64,000 nucleotides of DNA from Diadema setosum (lineage: Eukaryota; Echinodermata; Echinoidea; Diadematoida; Diadematidae): NCBI RefSeq assembly GCF_964275005.1, contig NC_092695.1, positions 9,816,197 to 9,880,196 on the forward strand, given 5' to 3'. Both the position numbers and the translations under genes were made by a program. The notes below the pieces were generated by a model. That model saw only the letters and a program-made list of their open reading frames with translations, searched no databases and had not been told where the DNA came from. Positions 47,297 through 58,116 of the stretch are shown here, one piece after another (positions within the stretch are counted from its first letter, which is position 1; each line of letters starts with the position of its first letter).

Positions 47297-47887
47297 AGAT
47301 GAAAGTTAATCTGAAAAGAAGAAGTAAATATTTTCTAAGCAGAGCAGTGAAAATTTAACATGAAATTTAAGAAAGGTGTGAAATTATGAAGTTTCCCCAA
47401 TTTTTTTACAAAACAGTTTTAACAGTCAATATGAACATACAAACAGTGAATTGATGATGTCATCCCCTCAAAAATTGCTGTATACATGTAGTTTGTGCAT
47501 AAAATTAGTAAATGCCTTTTTTTTCCTGGTTCAAATGCAGTTATGCTCCTGTCTCAGATCCTGATATATCTGACTGATCATTATTATTCAACCAGGAATA
47601 ACTTTGTTTTACACTTTTATAACAAAAAAAAAAAAAATGAAGTGTAGCACCTTTTTTATTTTTTGTACATGATCAATGGAAAATTATGAATTGATGACAT
47701 CATAAGCTTATTCATTTACATATAATCAATTGTTCAAGAACTGTCATGCTGAGAATTAGCTAATCTTTGAAATTTCATAGCTTTCATAGTTTCAATCTGA
47801 TTTTGACCAAATTTTCACCATTTTGGTTGTCAAGGTTTACTCTTTCTTTTCAGAATAACTCTAAATTGGCCTGGATTTCATCTGGAT
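47297..47887. repeat. Possible 590-bp inverted-repeat element
   Basis: CCAGATGAAAGTTAATCTG at the left and the complement of CCAGATGAAATCCAGG...TTATTCTGAAAAGAAAG at the right are similar, and TCTGAAAAGAA occurs at both ends. The interior is AT-rich with several GATGATGTCATC-like words. The ends are imperfect, so the call is tentative. Confidence 0.4.
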
Positions 47888-48141
47888 GTTGACGATATGA
47901 TGCTATTTGATCATAGGCACAAAAAACATGGGGCACTTCCTCTATCTCCTAACTGCCATAGTTTTGTAGAATTTCTCAGCAATAATTACGTGTTGCTAAA
48001 AGAAATATCAAGTTATAAGCTCTGAAAATGCATTTGTATTGTGAAGTAACAAAGTTTTAGTCGCGATAAAAAGGGAAAAATTAGATGCAATTACGGCGAA
48101 TATGCTCTGCCTGTGCCTGATGCACAGTGACTCCGCATTAC

Positions 48142-48176
48142 TGCACAAATCAACACCGAAAATGTTGATTTGTGCA
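48142..48176. other. Perfect 14-bp stem-loop
   Basis: TGCACAAATCAACA is followed by the 7-base loop CCGAAAA and its exact complement. The same stem word with the same loop start recurs once more at about 48189 without a partner arm. This suggests a decayed repeat end or a recently copied hairpin. No function can be assigned. Confidence 0.6.
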
Positions 48177-48459
48177 TGATTTGTTAGTGCACAAATCAAC
48201 ACCGAAAGTGTGACCTCATATGACCTTTGCGCGTTCCACATTGGTGCATGAGATCATTCATTTGCATGTGGTGTACGGCCAGCCAGGTTGCGAACTCGAC
48301 CGCTAGGGCAAAATGCTTACATTTATATGCAACAGGGAGAATTGCAGCCACAAATAGATAAGGAAATAAATGCATTCGCAGCCCAAATGTGTGGGAAGCT
48401 ACAATGACAGCCTTTCCTTGTATCAGTAATAGTCAAACCAATAGCTGTAAGTTCACCTT

Positions 48460-48985
48460 AATATACATGTGGATTGAGAGAATGCAGCAGTATAAATGGC
48501 ACGCATTAGTAACAGTTTGAGGAAATTAAACAATGTGTTGAAAAGTTATGAACATTTGAAGTTTCAGTGCTGCCAGTGCGGGATGAGAAGACTACGACAG
48601 CTTGTGATGTTATATGCATAGAGCGATAAAATGAAAATATAAAGAAATTTAACATATTTTCACTTTTCTTGCATAATGAAAGAGCACTTTATATACCTCT
48701 TTCAGAAGGCAGGGGAATATTATTACCCTTAACATACATCAGTAACAAGTTGAGGGAATGTGTACTTTTTTCCCCAAAAAGTTAAATATTTTGAAATTTT
48801 CTCTATATTTTCTATATATAATTTTATGCATGTGACATCATAAACTGTCTTAGTCTTTTCATCCAGCAGTGACTGCACAGAAACTATAAAATTAATAACT
48901 TTTGAACAGATTGTCTGACTTTCCTCAAAGTTCCATTGCTGTGTTCAATTGATATTGCTGCATTCACTCAAGATGAACTTACCCT
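48460..48985. repeat. Dispersed repeat Q, copy 1
   Basis: Contains the ordered words AAAAGTTATGAACATTTGAAG, GAGAAGACTACGACAG, ATATAAAGAAATTTAACATATTTTC, GAAAGAGCAC and CTCTTTCAGAAGGCAGG. The same order appears at 51180-51690, so this is a repeated element of about 500 bp, AT-rich and non-coding. Confidence 0.6.
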
Positions 48986-49381
48986 TTAACTAGTCTATTT
49001 CATGATGAGAACTGGAGAAAGAAAAAGACATTGATTTGGATTTGATCTGAAGAGACATCAATGTATGTTAAACTGCACTGCATATCCTGTGTGCTTACGG
49101 GAAAGAGTTAAACAACACAAGACACATTCAAAGTTCCAACATTTTTCAATGCATTTCCATTTTTCTTTCTCGAAATTGTGTTATGACTGTGAGTACATGA
49201 TGTATATCAAGGCTTGACACTAGCTTTTTTCTCTGGTGGCCTGTTTCAGGCCACTCAGATCTCTAAATTTGACATTTTTGTGGCCTGGAAAAAGAAATGC
49301 ATTGCCCCAAAATAAAAGAAAACATAATGGTCCATTGTGAATCTTAACGGTTGCCTGATTTGGCCACCAAGAGATTACCTA

Positions 49382-49570
49382 CTTTGAAACAAGGAATGTT
49401 CCCATGCATTATAATTTTGTGGATTTCGCGAAAGCCAAGATTCGCAAAATTAAAATGGATGTGAAAGTTCTTGTCTACACTATATACAATGAATGCCAGT
49501 GGCAATTCGTGAAAATTTCATGACGCAAAAAAAGGCAGTCGGCTCCAATTCGCAAAAATTTCATGGCATT
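49382..49570. mobile_element. CTGTAAAAC-family MITE, 3'-truncated copy
   Basis: It starts next to TA with CTTTGAAACAAGGAATG and shares AAAATTAAAATGG, GTTCTTGTCTACA and CAATTCGTGAAAATTTCATG with the copy at 37965. The right terminus is missing. Confidence 0.65.
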
Positions 49571-49826
49571 TCAAGTCATAAAGGAGACGAGAAGCTGTGG
49601 AGGTCAGATGTCACCGAATCGTAGCCAACCATCGGCAACTGGATACGTACATACATGTCTGTATAATCTATTTCTATATATACATACTGGTGCATACATA
49701 CATGTATATACAGACATACATTATTCACATTCAGAGAGAGAGAGTGAGAAAGTGTTCCTTTATGAATACATAGACTATGCATGTATACATTCACTTGTAT
49801 GTATGCATGTGTACAGCTAAGATTAC

Positions 49827-49922
49827 ATATCGTCACTTGAGAATGAGAAGGGCGTTAAGTTGTCTTGAACACTACGGGTTTAGTGGCAACTTTACACCCT
49901 TCTCATTCTCACCCGACGATAT
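49827..49922. ncRNA. 96-nt near-complete hairpin, candidate small-RNA precursor or MITE remnant
   Basis: The left arm ATATCGTCACTTGAGAATGA, continuing GAAGGGCGTTAAGTTG, pairs with the right arm CAACTTTACACCCTTCTCAT, continuing TCTCACCCGACGATAT, with only a few mismatches. The apical part holds a further short stem (CACTA/TAGTG). The arm length and small loop resemble a pre-microRNA, but a short MITE would look the same. It lies in intergenic sequence about 2.7 kb beyond the candidate ADCY9 poly(A) site. Confidence 0.35.
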
Positions 49923-50724
49923 ATACATATACCATATATCTTTCTATCTGTCTGTCTATATATCTCACAATGAGCAAACATAGATATGTGTGAAAGATAT
50001 GTTTATGCTCATCATGGAAAACCGCTAGCTGTTGCAGTATTGCAAAAACTAGTGACTGCATCTTTGACCATTTCATCTCTTTGTGCTGGTGAAAACATGG
50101 TTATGAGAAACAGGGGCAGGCGGATCCAAGAATTCTGTAAAGAGGGAGGGGGCGCAAAGCAGTTTATATTTCTGGTCCTACTTCCTGGTTTTATCAGCTG
50201 ACAAGCAAAACGAAAAAATATATATTTTTCTGACACAATTTGGCTCCAACAGTAGGGAGACTTTTTTATCACTTATATTGGTCGTCGTTCAATTTCAATG
50301 CATACTTTTATATTTTTTTTTCTATATTAAAGGGTTGTGCACAGTCCCCTTTAATTTTTTATCTTCGTATTTCTTTTATTAAAAAAAAAAGAGAAAATAA
50401 GATTAAAGGGTGGTGCATGCCCAGTGCACCCCCACTGGATCCGCCGCTGAGAAAGATGAAAATCAAAATATTTTATGGGTATGCCATGTCTGCATTGTAA
50501 TTCTACATTCAAATACTTAGTTCAGATAGAGATCTTTTTTTTTTTCAAAGGTCATGCAAAATGATCAATAGAATGTCCCTTGCACATTCAAAAGATAAAC
50601 ATTTAACAGGGGTGGAGATCTGAAGAAATGAGAAAAAGCCCCCAGGAAAAAGCCCACTTTCTTGTGAAACACAGAGTGGATTTTTATGTAATCACCCATT
50701 TCAAGCTGATGCAAACTTAAACGT

Positions 50725-50965
50725 GGGGGCGCTGTGGCATAGTGGATAAGACTCTCGACTCCAGATCGGAGGACCCGAGTTCGATTCACGCCCAGTGCTT
50801 ACGTCCTTGGACAAGATGTTTTTACCCACCATGTCCCTCTCGACCCAGGTGTATAAATGGGTACCTGGCAACGCTGGGGTAATAATAATGGCAGGGCCCT
50901 CTGGTAGAGCAGTGGCAACACAGAAGAGGCTACCCTGGATAAATAAGACCTTATTATTATTATCA
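50725..50965 (+). mobile_element. tRNA-derived SINE, copy 1
   Basis: The head carries an A box TGGCATAGTGG and a B box GAGTTCGATTC (50777-50787), spaced as in RNA polymerase III promoters. The body includes TACGTCCTTGGACAAGATG and GTGTATAAATGGGTACCTGG, and the tail is an (ATT)n run. A second copy is at 56213-56459. It encodes no protein and depends on a partner LINE. Confidence 0.85.
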
Positions 50966-51179
50966 TAAAGTACAAATTCACACCATTTTCAAGTTGGTAG
51001 AACAATTTCATTTAAAAATCAGAGTCAAAGGTAAGAATATCGCGGGCTTTCGAAGTTTTACATACTTTTATGTTTGAAAACTATAATGGGGGAGCAACCA
51101 TGTGCAAATTAGAGGTGATCATGGCCTCACAAGTTTTCTCTCGACCTTAACACAATTATTCACCAAATGTCCTTTTTTT

Positions 51180-51690
51180 TATGATGTGGGATCAAGCAAA
51201 AAGAGTTTGTAAGTATTATGTGTGGGTTGAGTGAGTGCATCATCATTAGAAGAAAACAGCAGTGAAATTTGAGGAAAATTGGACTATGTAAGTATTATGT
51301 GTGGGTTGAGTGAGTGCATTATCATTAGAAGAACACAGCAGTGAAATTTGAGGGAAATTGGACAATGCGTTCAAAGTTACGAATTATTCAATTTTTGGTA
51401 CAGCCATCACTGGATCAGAAGACTACAACAATTTGTGTTGTCGCACATGGACATGGATATAAAGAAAAATATAAAGAGAATTCAATATATTTTCATTTTT
51501 CTAGTGTGTTGAAAGAGCATGCTCTTGGCTCACCTCTTTCAGAAGGCAGGTGGAAAAATATTGCCCTCAACATAATTATGTTAGTAACAACATTTTGCAG
51601 AATTTTCTTTGTATTGTTGTCCATGTGCGGCATCATGCATCATTTCAGTCTTTTTACCTAGCAAATGAAGCTTTCAAAATGCATTACTTT
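51180..51690. repeat. Dispersed repeat Q, copy 2, with 79-bp tandem duplication
   Basis: It shares GAAAGAGCA...CTCTTTCAGAAGGCAGG and flanking words with the 48460 copy. Near its left end a 79-base unit beginning GTAAGTATTATGTGTGGG is repeated at 51209 and 51288 with a few changes, which copy 1 does not show. Confidence 0.6.
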
Positions 51691-51710
51691 TGAACGTATT
51701 TTTATCGCAG

Positions 51711-51812
51711 TCTTCCACACGTACCGGTGTCTTCCGATCTGCTTCACTGGACATCAGCGGTCTTCGTGGTGGATACACCAGCCGACCGCAAGGGGGCTCT
51801 CTTCAACAAACG
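51711..51812 (+). other. Exon-like CpG-rich island with CTCF-type motif
   Basis: A 102-base block with sharply raised GC and CpG is bounded by TTTTTATCGCAG and ACG|GTAAAG, which read as an acceptor and a donor. Between them lies a phase 0-0 frame of 34 residues beginning SSTRTGVFRSASLDISGLRG, with no family recognised. It also contains ACCGCAAGGGGGCTCT, close to a CTCF core. It could be an exon of an unseen transcript, a regulatory or insulator element between ADCY9 and CBP, or chance. Confidence 0.3.
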
Positions 51813-54427
51813 GTAAAGGGCGATCAATGTGCACCGCTTTTCTGGCGGCCCGACTCGCATAAAAAATGCATTACTATGTCGAATTATCCCGAACTGTATG
51901 AACCTTGCACAAGATCACCTTCTGTTAAAAAGGGGGAAATCATGTTATTTTCATCAAATTAGGGGAAAGTAACTCCAACAAACTTTAAGACTGAAATTTA
52001 TTTTTTTCTGTATGTGGCAAAACAAATAGTACTTCTTTTCTGACAGAATGGAATGCGAAAATAAACAAAACGTTTGCGAAAAAAGAAACAATAAAATCGT
52101 AAGTCACAGGCAACACTTTTTGCATGCAATTTCTTAAACTTCAATATCCACATGAGAAGAATCTAAGCTCGTAAAACAAGTATTACCATTTTCTATACTA
52201 ATTGGATTTTATGCGGTACTCTTCGTCGACACTACTCTTACTTTGATAAGAAATAAATCTCGTACAGTGAGCCGTACTAGTCATTTTCCACCTAAATCTT
52301 TTCCAAAACAGACTGAAAACCACTGGTCACTCTAATTTCAAAGCGGTGAAAACAAAGTTAATGTCTTCAGAAACCGAGTGAAGATGGTTACTTGCAAGAT
52401 GGCGAAGAAATGAGTTTTATATACATACTTGGGCAAGAGTCAAAGCGGCGTTGACGATTATGAACAGCGCTACTCTCTTCACGCCATGAGTTTTCCCGTC
52501 AAGGAACAATTCTTGTTCATTGGGGAAGCAGAAACTGCTCTCTGGATTTCAAAGTGAACAGCTCATCAATAAATATATAATATTATGTATGAACAACAAA
52601 GCACTGTATACACACATGGGCAAAATTCTCATTCGCTTATTTATACTTCATCAAAGAGGCCAACAATAGCAAAACCATGTACTAGAAAACTCTGTTTAAG
52701 CACTCTGTGTATAGTGCAGTAAACATTATTTCGAGAGCTTCTATGGTTGTTAACATCCAAACGTATGGTTGGGGTTTAGAAAAAAAGGGACATAAGTTTA
52801 TTTTGATACATTGTCAATTTATGCGGAAGTTTGAAAAATTCTTGTCTGGATAAATATGTGTTGTATAGCGAATGAACGACCCTTGCTTAACCAATCAATA
52901 AGGTGCTCAATTAGATATGTATGGTATTTTATATCTTCACAAAATATCTAAAGAAAATAAAACAAAACTTTTTTTTTTTGCAGAAGTCACATGATGCATC
53001 GGACCACGCAATTTACTGCGTAGAAAACAAACAAAACAAGAATTGATAATGTGATATACTCAAGTGCGGTGTTTAAACAGCGATCCACTCTATCACATGA
53101 AGTAATAGTCACTTATTCCCAACTGTTTTTCAGTCATCACTGTATTGTTTTCATTGTGAGGACCCCCGATTTTTCATCGTGACATTTCTTGCTGTTCTGA
53201 CTGATGTAAATTCTTTTCTTTCAAAATCCATTCTATAGATCGTGATATTGAATTTGAAACAAGAAACTGGAAATGAATGTCGCAATACGAGAGAGTTCAT
53301 TTTCAATTTCGTAATTCAAATAAGAATATCACAATCTTTCTTGCCACTCGTTATAAAGACATATTATGAAGACTTATTATAGCCATGAACATACTGTTAT
53401 TTTTGCTTCCTGTGTATTATCCAAATGCATGTCCGATTTGAATCATTACTTTGCATATTCTGTTGGACAAAATAAAAAACAATTTTGAATTTGAAATATA
53501 AAGTGGTGTCATTTTCCATGTGTTTTCTGTATAGTGGTGAAAATTCTCACCAGTTTGAGGTAGACATAAATGTCTTTCTTGCCAAGGTATAGATGATCTT
53601 TGTGATTAAATAGACACACAGGAGGCCTATAGAATACTAGTAGCTGATGACTGACACTTTGACCTTTAGGCAGCAAACCAACAAAACGGTGGATAAATTT
53701 GACTTAAAGGCATGATTACAAAACGGTGAGTATCGATATAAAGGATGCAATATACGACGGTAACCATAGCTGATCTTTGGTCCCTGGCGAAATCTCGTTA
53801 AGTTAAACGGGAATCAATGCCATGATCAGGAAAGACTATATCATTTTCTCGGGTTTGTCTGGAATAAAATTGCTTCTTTGCTGTTGTTTATTAACTATTC
53901 TGTCCTTTCAAAAAAAAATCATACAAATATGATTACAATAATCACACAAACAATGAAAATAATACACAAGTCTTCTCAGTGATTCCTCTTGATCAATGAA
54001 ATGTTTCATAAAAAGTTTTATATAACGAATGCGTATAAGAATTCAACCTGTAAATGCACGAACGCCCATGTCCACGACTTATTCGCCTGCATGAACTCTA
54101 TTATTGAGTAAATTATAGTTTTTGCAACAACGATACTTTAAAAAAAAAAGATTAAAAAAAAGATTCTGGAGACATAATGAGATAATAAAAACACTAAATG
54201 CCCAGAGAAGAAAGGAGAAATTAAAATCCACATATAATCTTAGCTAAATTTACTGTCACGGATAAGATTATTAAAACTGATACAATCATTGCAATCAAAT
54301 TAATGATTATCAGATAGAACTTATTAAATGTGCCGAAGGCCTCAGGCTTCTGTAAACTCTCATTTAATAGTAGTACATATTGTATTTGTCAGTCAGACTG
54401 TTTGCCATTTTTTATTTTTGTATTTTC

Positions 54428-54461
<34 letters not shown>

Positions 54462-55074
54462 CACATCATTCTTCAAAATGAAACAATGCATTTGACCCCG
54501 CAACTTTATGAATAAAAACCAAACAATCAAGAACTGATCGTGACTTATTGTGATCGAGTATATAGGCCTATACGGTGTATAACCAGTGGCCACTGATCAC
54601 ATGAGATGGTAATAATATACCCTCTTCTGGTTTTTTTTTTCATTCATAACTATAGTTGTCATCGCAACAGGACATTTTCATCATGATATTCTATGCCGTT
54701 CGTTAGAAGTAACCCTTGATTTCATTCAGTATAGGGCCCTACATAATAATATGATAATTGCATGACTCATATAAGCATTCACTTGAATGTGTATTAAATA
54801 TGGATGTGAATATTTTATGCAATCCCCAATCGTTGAAATTAATCTATACCTCATTATGTTATGCAATAAGTTTTTTTTTTCTAAAGAATGAAATCTGTAA
54901 TCAAAATAAAATCTGTCGTTCCCCGTCAAAAGCCTTCTCACAATCCTCCTCATCCAATGTATTCACATGCACTTGTTTTTGTTTTTGCTGTTGTCAGCAG
55001 ATCTGCACTAGATTCCATTCAAGACACAGTTATTGCGTAATATAATCATAAGCACTCATCACTTGGATATAATG

Positions 55075-55075
<1 letters not shown>
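51813..55075. other. Gene-free intergenic stretch
   Basis: Strongly AT-rich. It has an (AG)n run at 54431-54459 and no recognisable exon, RNA gene or complete TIR element. Fewer repeats are visible here than in the ADCY9 intron. Confidence 0.45.

Positions 55076-55155
<80 letters not shown>
55076..55155. repeat. Long (CA)n microsatellite
   Basis: About 40 uninterrupted CA units, the longest dinucleotide tract in the window. Confidence 0.95.
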
Positions 55156-55157
<2 letters not shown>

Positions 55158-55286
55158 AAAATTCATAACTTTTGAATCGATCGTCCGATTCTGCTCACAC
55201 TTTCACCGATGTGTTCTACTATATTACTGATGCTTTCTCTCAGTTGACATTTACATTTTGGCTTTGGTTTCCTTTAAATACAAACA

Positions 55287-55316
55287 TAGGCCTAATATAG
55301 GCCTATAGGCCTATAC
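55287..55316. repeat. AGGCCTA palindrome cluster
   Basis: Three overlapping TAGGCCTA palindromes occur in 30 bases, joined by ATA spacers. Isolated TAGGCCTA words also occur elsewhere (for example near 54560 and 59197). The word is frequent in echinoderm and hemichordate DNA by general experience; its meaning here is unknown. Confidence 0.5.
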
Positions 55317-56212
55317 ATGCTTTTACTGCGCGCCATCAGTAGACTGAAGAGAGATATTTTAATCTCCATTCTAAACTATGTTCAGGTTAAGAATAGAATA
55401 CCATTAGGCGTGCTGATATATAAAATATTCAGGCTTACCTAAAAAGATAATAAAAAAACAAACCAGAATATAGAAGTTCCAAAAGGAAAGGTAAACTTGC
55501 CACTCATTTTAAAAAGATGGAGGTTAGAAATTTAATTTGAAAATGTATAACTAATGTACAGGGTATTTTTGTCATATTTGTTATGCAATATCTTATGTAT
55601 TTATTTTGTTATCCTGCATCTTTTTTATTCTTTGTTCAAGTGATTCTTTAATTCATTTGCTTTTTTATTCTTTACTGTAAGTGCCATTTATTTTTGACCG
55701 ATAAATACTAAATTATTTAAAAAAAAGAAGTTTCATAAAAATCAGATATAGAATCTAAGATAGTTGATGGAATTTTGAAGTTCTCATGTTTTTACCGAGG
55801 CGCGAATTATATGGAGACTTGTGTGCAGTAGAAAGTGAGACGTAGAAGCGATCACATTAAGCCGATTTGAGTATGTGGGTGCGACATCACTCCGCGATTG
55901 CGCGAAAACATGGAAAATTCTAAGATTCAAACCCTCCCGTGAATTAATGTCCGATTTTGATTGAAATTTCTTTGATTAAGTTCGTGTTCTTTTATTTCAT
56001 TTATCAAATTCAACTTGAACATTATGTAGTATAACATAATCATGTACTGCACTGAAACATGACAAATTCAAAGCATGGTTGTTTTTATTTCTCCGTTGTT
56101 TCTATTTTTTTTTTTTCACATCAGCTAACGACAGAAGTGGCATTGTCACTCAACGTGGTCGGATGATACTAGAATGAAAACTTCCGTTAGCAAGAACTAG
56201 TACGTGACATAT
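55317..56212. other. Intergenic stretch, nothing recognised
   Basis: AT-rich, with only short homopolymers. No exon or element was recognised. Confidence 0.4.
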
Positions 56213-56459
56213 GTGGCATATATTGTGGATAAGCCTCCCGACTCCCGATCGGAGGACCCGAGTTCGAATCCCGCCCAGTGCTTACGTCCTTGGACAAGAT
56301 GTTTTTACCCACTGTGTCCCTCTCGACCCAGGTGTATAAATGGGTACCTGGCAACGCTAGGGTAATAATAATAGCAGGGCCCTCTGGTAGAGCAGTGGTA
56401 ACACTGAAGAGGCTACCCTGGGTAAATAAGACATTATTATTATTATTATTATTATTATA
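56213..56459 (+). mobile_element. tRNA-derived SINE, copy 2
   Basis: It matches the copy at 50725 from the GGATAAG...CGATCGGAGGACCCGAG segment to the (ATT)n tail, with the B box GAGTTCGAATC at 56260-56270. The A box is disrupted by a short insertion (TGGCATATATTGTGG), so this copy is unlikely to be transcribed from its own promoter. Confidence 0.85.
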
Positions 56460-57889
56460 ACAAGAATAATAATCATAACGAGAAATAAACAAGAACAAGA
56501 GTAAAAAGAATGAGAATAAAAATCATACCATTAAATGAAACAAGAACAAAAAGTATGAACAAGAAGAAGCATAAAGACAACAAGAAATGGAATGACGCAA
56601 TGAACGAGAAACTAGATTAGAACAAGAGAAAGAATATGAAATGAAACAAGAATACCAACTACATGTATTCGTAAATGAAAGCAATAAACCTAAAGAACGA
56701 GAACAACGATATCAACAACAGTACGAATATTATATTCGTGCGTGGGTGTGAATTCCATCAAAGTGAGAAAAAACTTCCTCAGTACTGGTCTAGTGTACCG
56801 CCTACGTACGCTATGAGCGAGGGAAACCCAAAGAGGCGTGGCCTAAGTTTATGCTCATGCCACCTTCAGATCACACTGCATGCATGGTACATGCGCACTG
56901 AAACGGGGGAACCCCGGCGCACAATTTCCATGTGTGTCGCCGAACCCCTAATAAACTAGGCTCCGCCCCTATTTTGTGCCACACTGCACGCACCTCACGA
57001 CACAGCAGACCACATGCCCCACAATCAACTCGTTGGTACATGGTAGAGGGGAAAAAGCATAGAGAAAAGGACACTTTTTCTCACCGTCAGTCCTGAATTC
57101 TTGCACCCAGCCCTGCACGGTCTGCAAACGAAGTTACAACTTACAGCAGTATGAGCGTTCCTTCCCGTGTATTCAACACTTGTATTGTGAGATAGAGACA
57201 TATACTGCGAATCAAAATTAAAGAAAATGGTAATAAATGAACAAAAAAAAAAACCAAACAAACAACGAAAATAAACCATTAAAAAAAAAAAAAATCACCT
57301 ACGACAGAACGCGCAAGCCCTTCCCGCACTCACGCACTGGTGCGAGCACGAAGTCATGTCGAAAAAATGTATCTTTGGATGTGTAGATCTGTATGTATAA
57401 GATGTATACTGTCTGATATTTTCGTTTATTTCTTAGTGCCTTCAAAGCAAATTTCAAGTTCCGTCCTTCACCTATTTCAAATTGTTAACTCGGACGAGCA
57501 AGTGCAGCATTTTTGGTCGATGTTTCAAACGATTCGGAAGTGTGCTGTGGTAAAACCAGCTGTCATTGTATGGATGCGGCCAGCCGCTCAAGAGCACGTT
57601 CTCTCTCTCCCTGGATCGTACGTGTACAATTACCGGGGAAGCCCCATGAGGTCAGAGTGTTCTGTGGCGCTTCGGTTCCTCGATGCTTGCTCGGTCCTAA
57701 AAATGGCTGGCTTGTCCGCGGTTGAAGTTTTAGAGGGAGCCTACAATAAGAATATGAATATATATGATATATATACATACTTACATAACCAAATATATGT
57801 GTGTTTATGAGTGTATAAAACAAGCACACATACATACGCACACATACACAGCACGCACATACACACATTTCTTGCAATAAAAAAGAAAA

Positions 57890-57892
<3 letters not shown>
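56460..57892. other. Gene-free stretch with two GC-richer islands
   Basis: Islands at about 56780-57010, with a GC box GGCTCCGCCCCT, and at 57480-57740 are CpG-rich and non-repetitive. A 156-codon frame at 57340-57810 crosses the second island but resembles no known protein. They may be distal regulatory elements of the CBP gene, whose exon 1 is 3 kb downstream. Confidence 0.35.
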
Positions 57893-57938
<46 letters not shown>

Positions 57939-58057
57939 CACAACGTTTTCGCCATTCAATTATAATTGGCCACGGTGCATAAAGTAGGACTTGCCCCCAA
58001 AAGAAATAAGAACAATCGTATGCCTGCATAATGACATAGGAAACAGGCAACTCATCG

Positions 58058-58088
<31 letters not shown>

Positions 58089-58116
58089 ATTTTTTTTTTT
58101 TTTGGGGGGGGGGGCT
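57893..58116. repeat. CA and GT microsatellites with T/G homopolymer junction
   Basis: A (CA)n tract at about 57893-57932 and a (GT)n tract at about 58060-58088 lie on either side of ordinary sequence, followed by T and G homopolymers (58090-58114). The complementary tracts could pair, but probably arose independently. Confidence 0.8.

Noticed and set aside
57340..57810. 156-codon plus-strand frame upstream of CBP
   Set aside because: No family recognised; overlapping frames on both strands are also open, as expected for a CpG-rich regulatory island.
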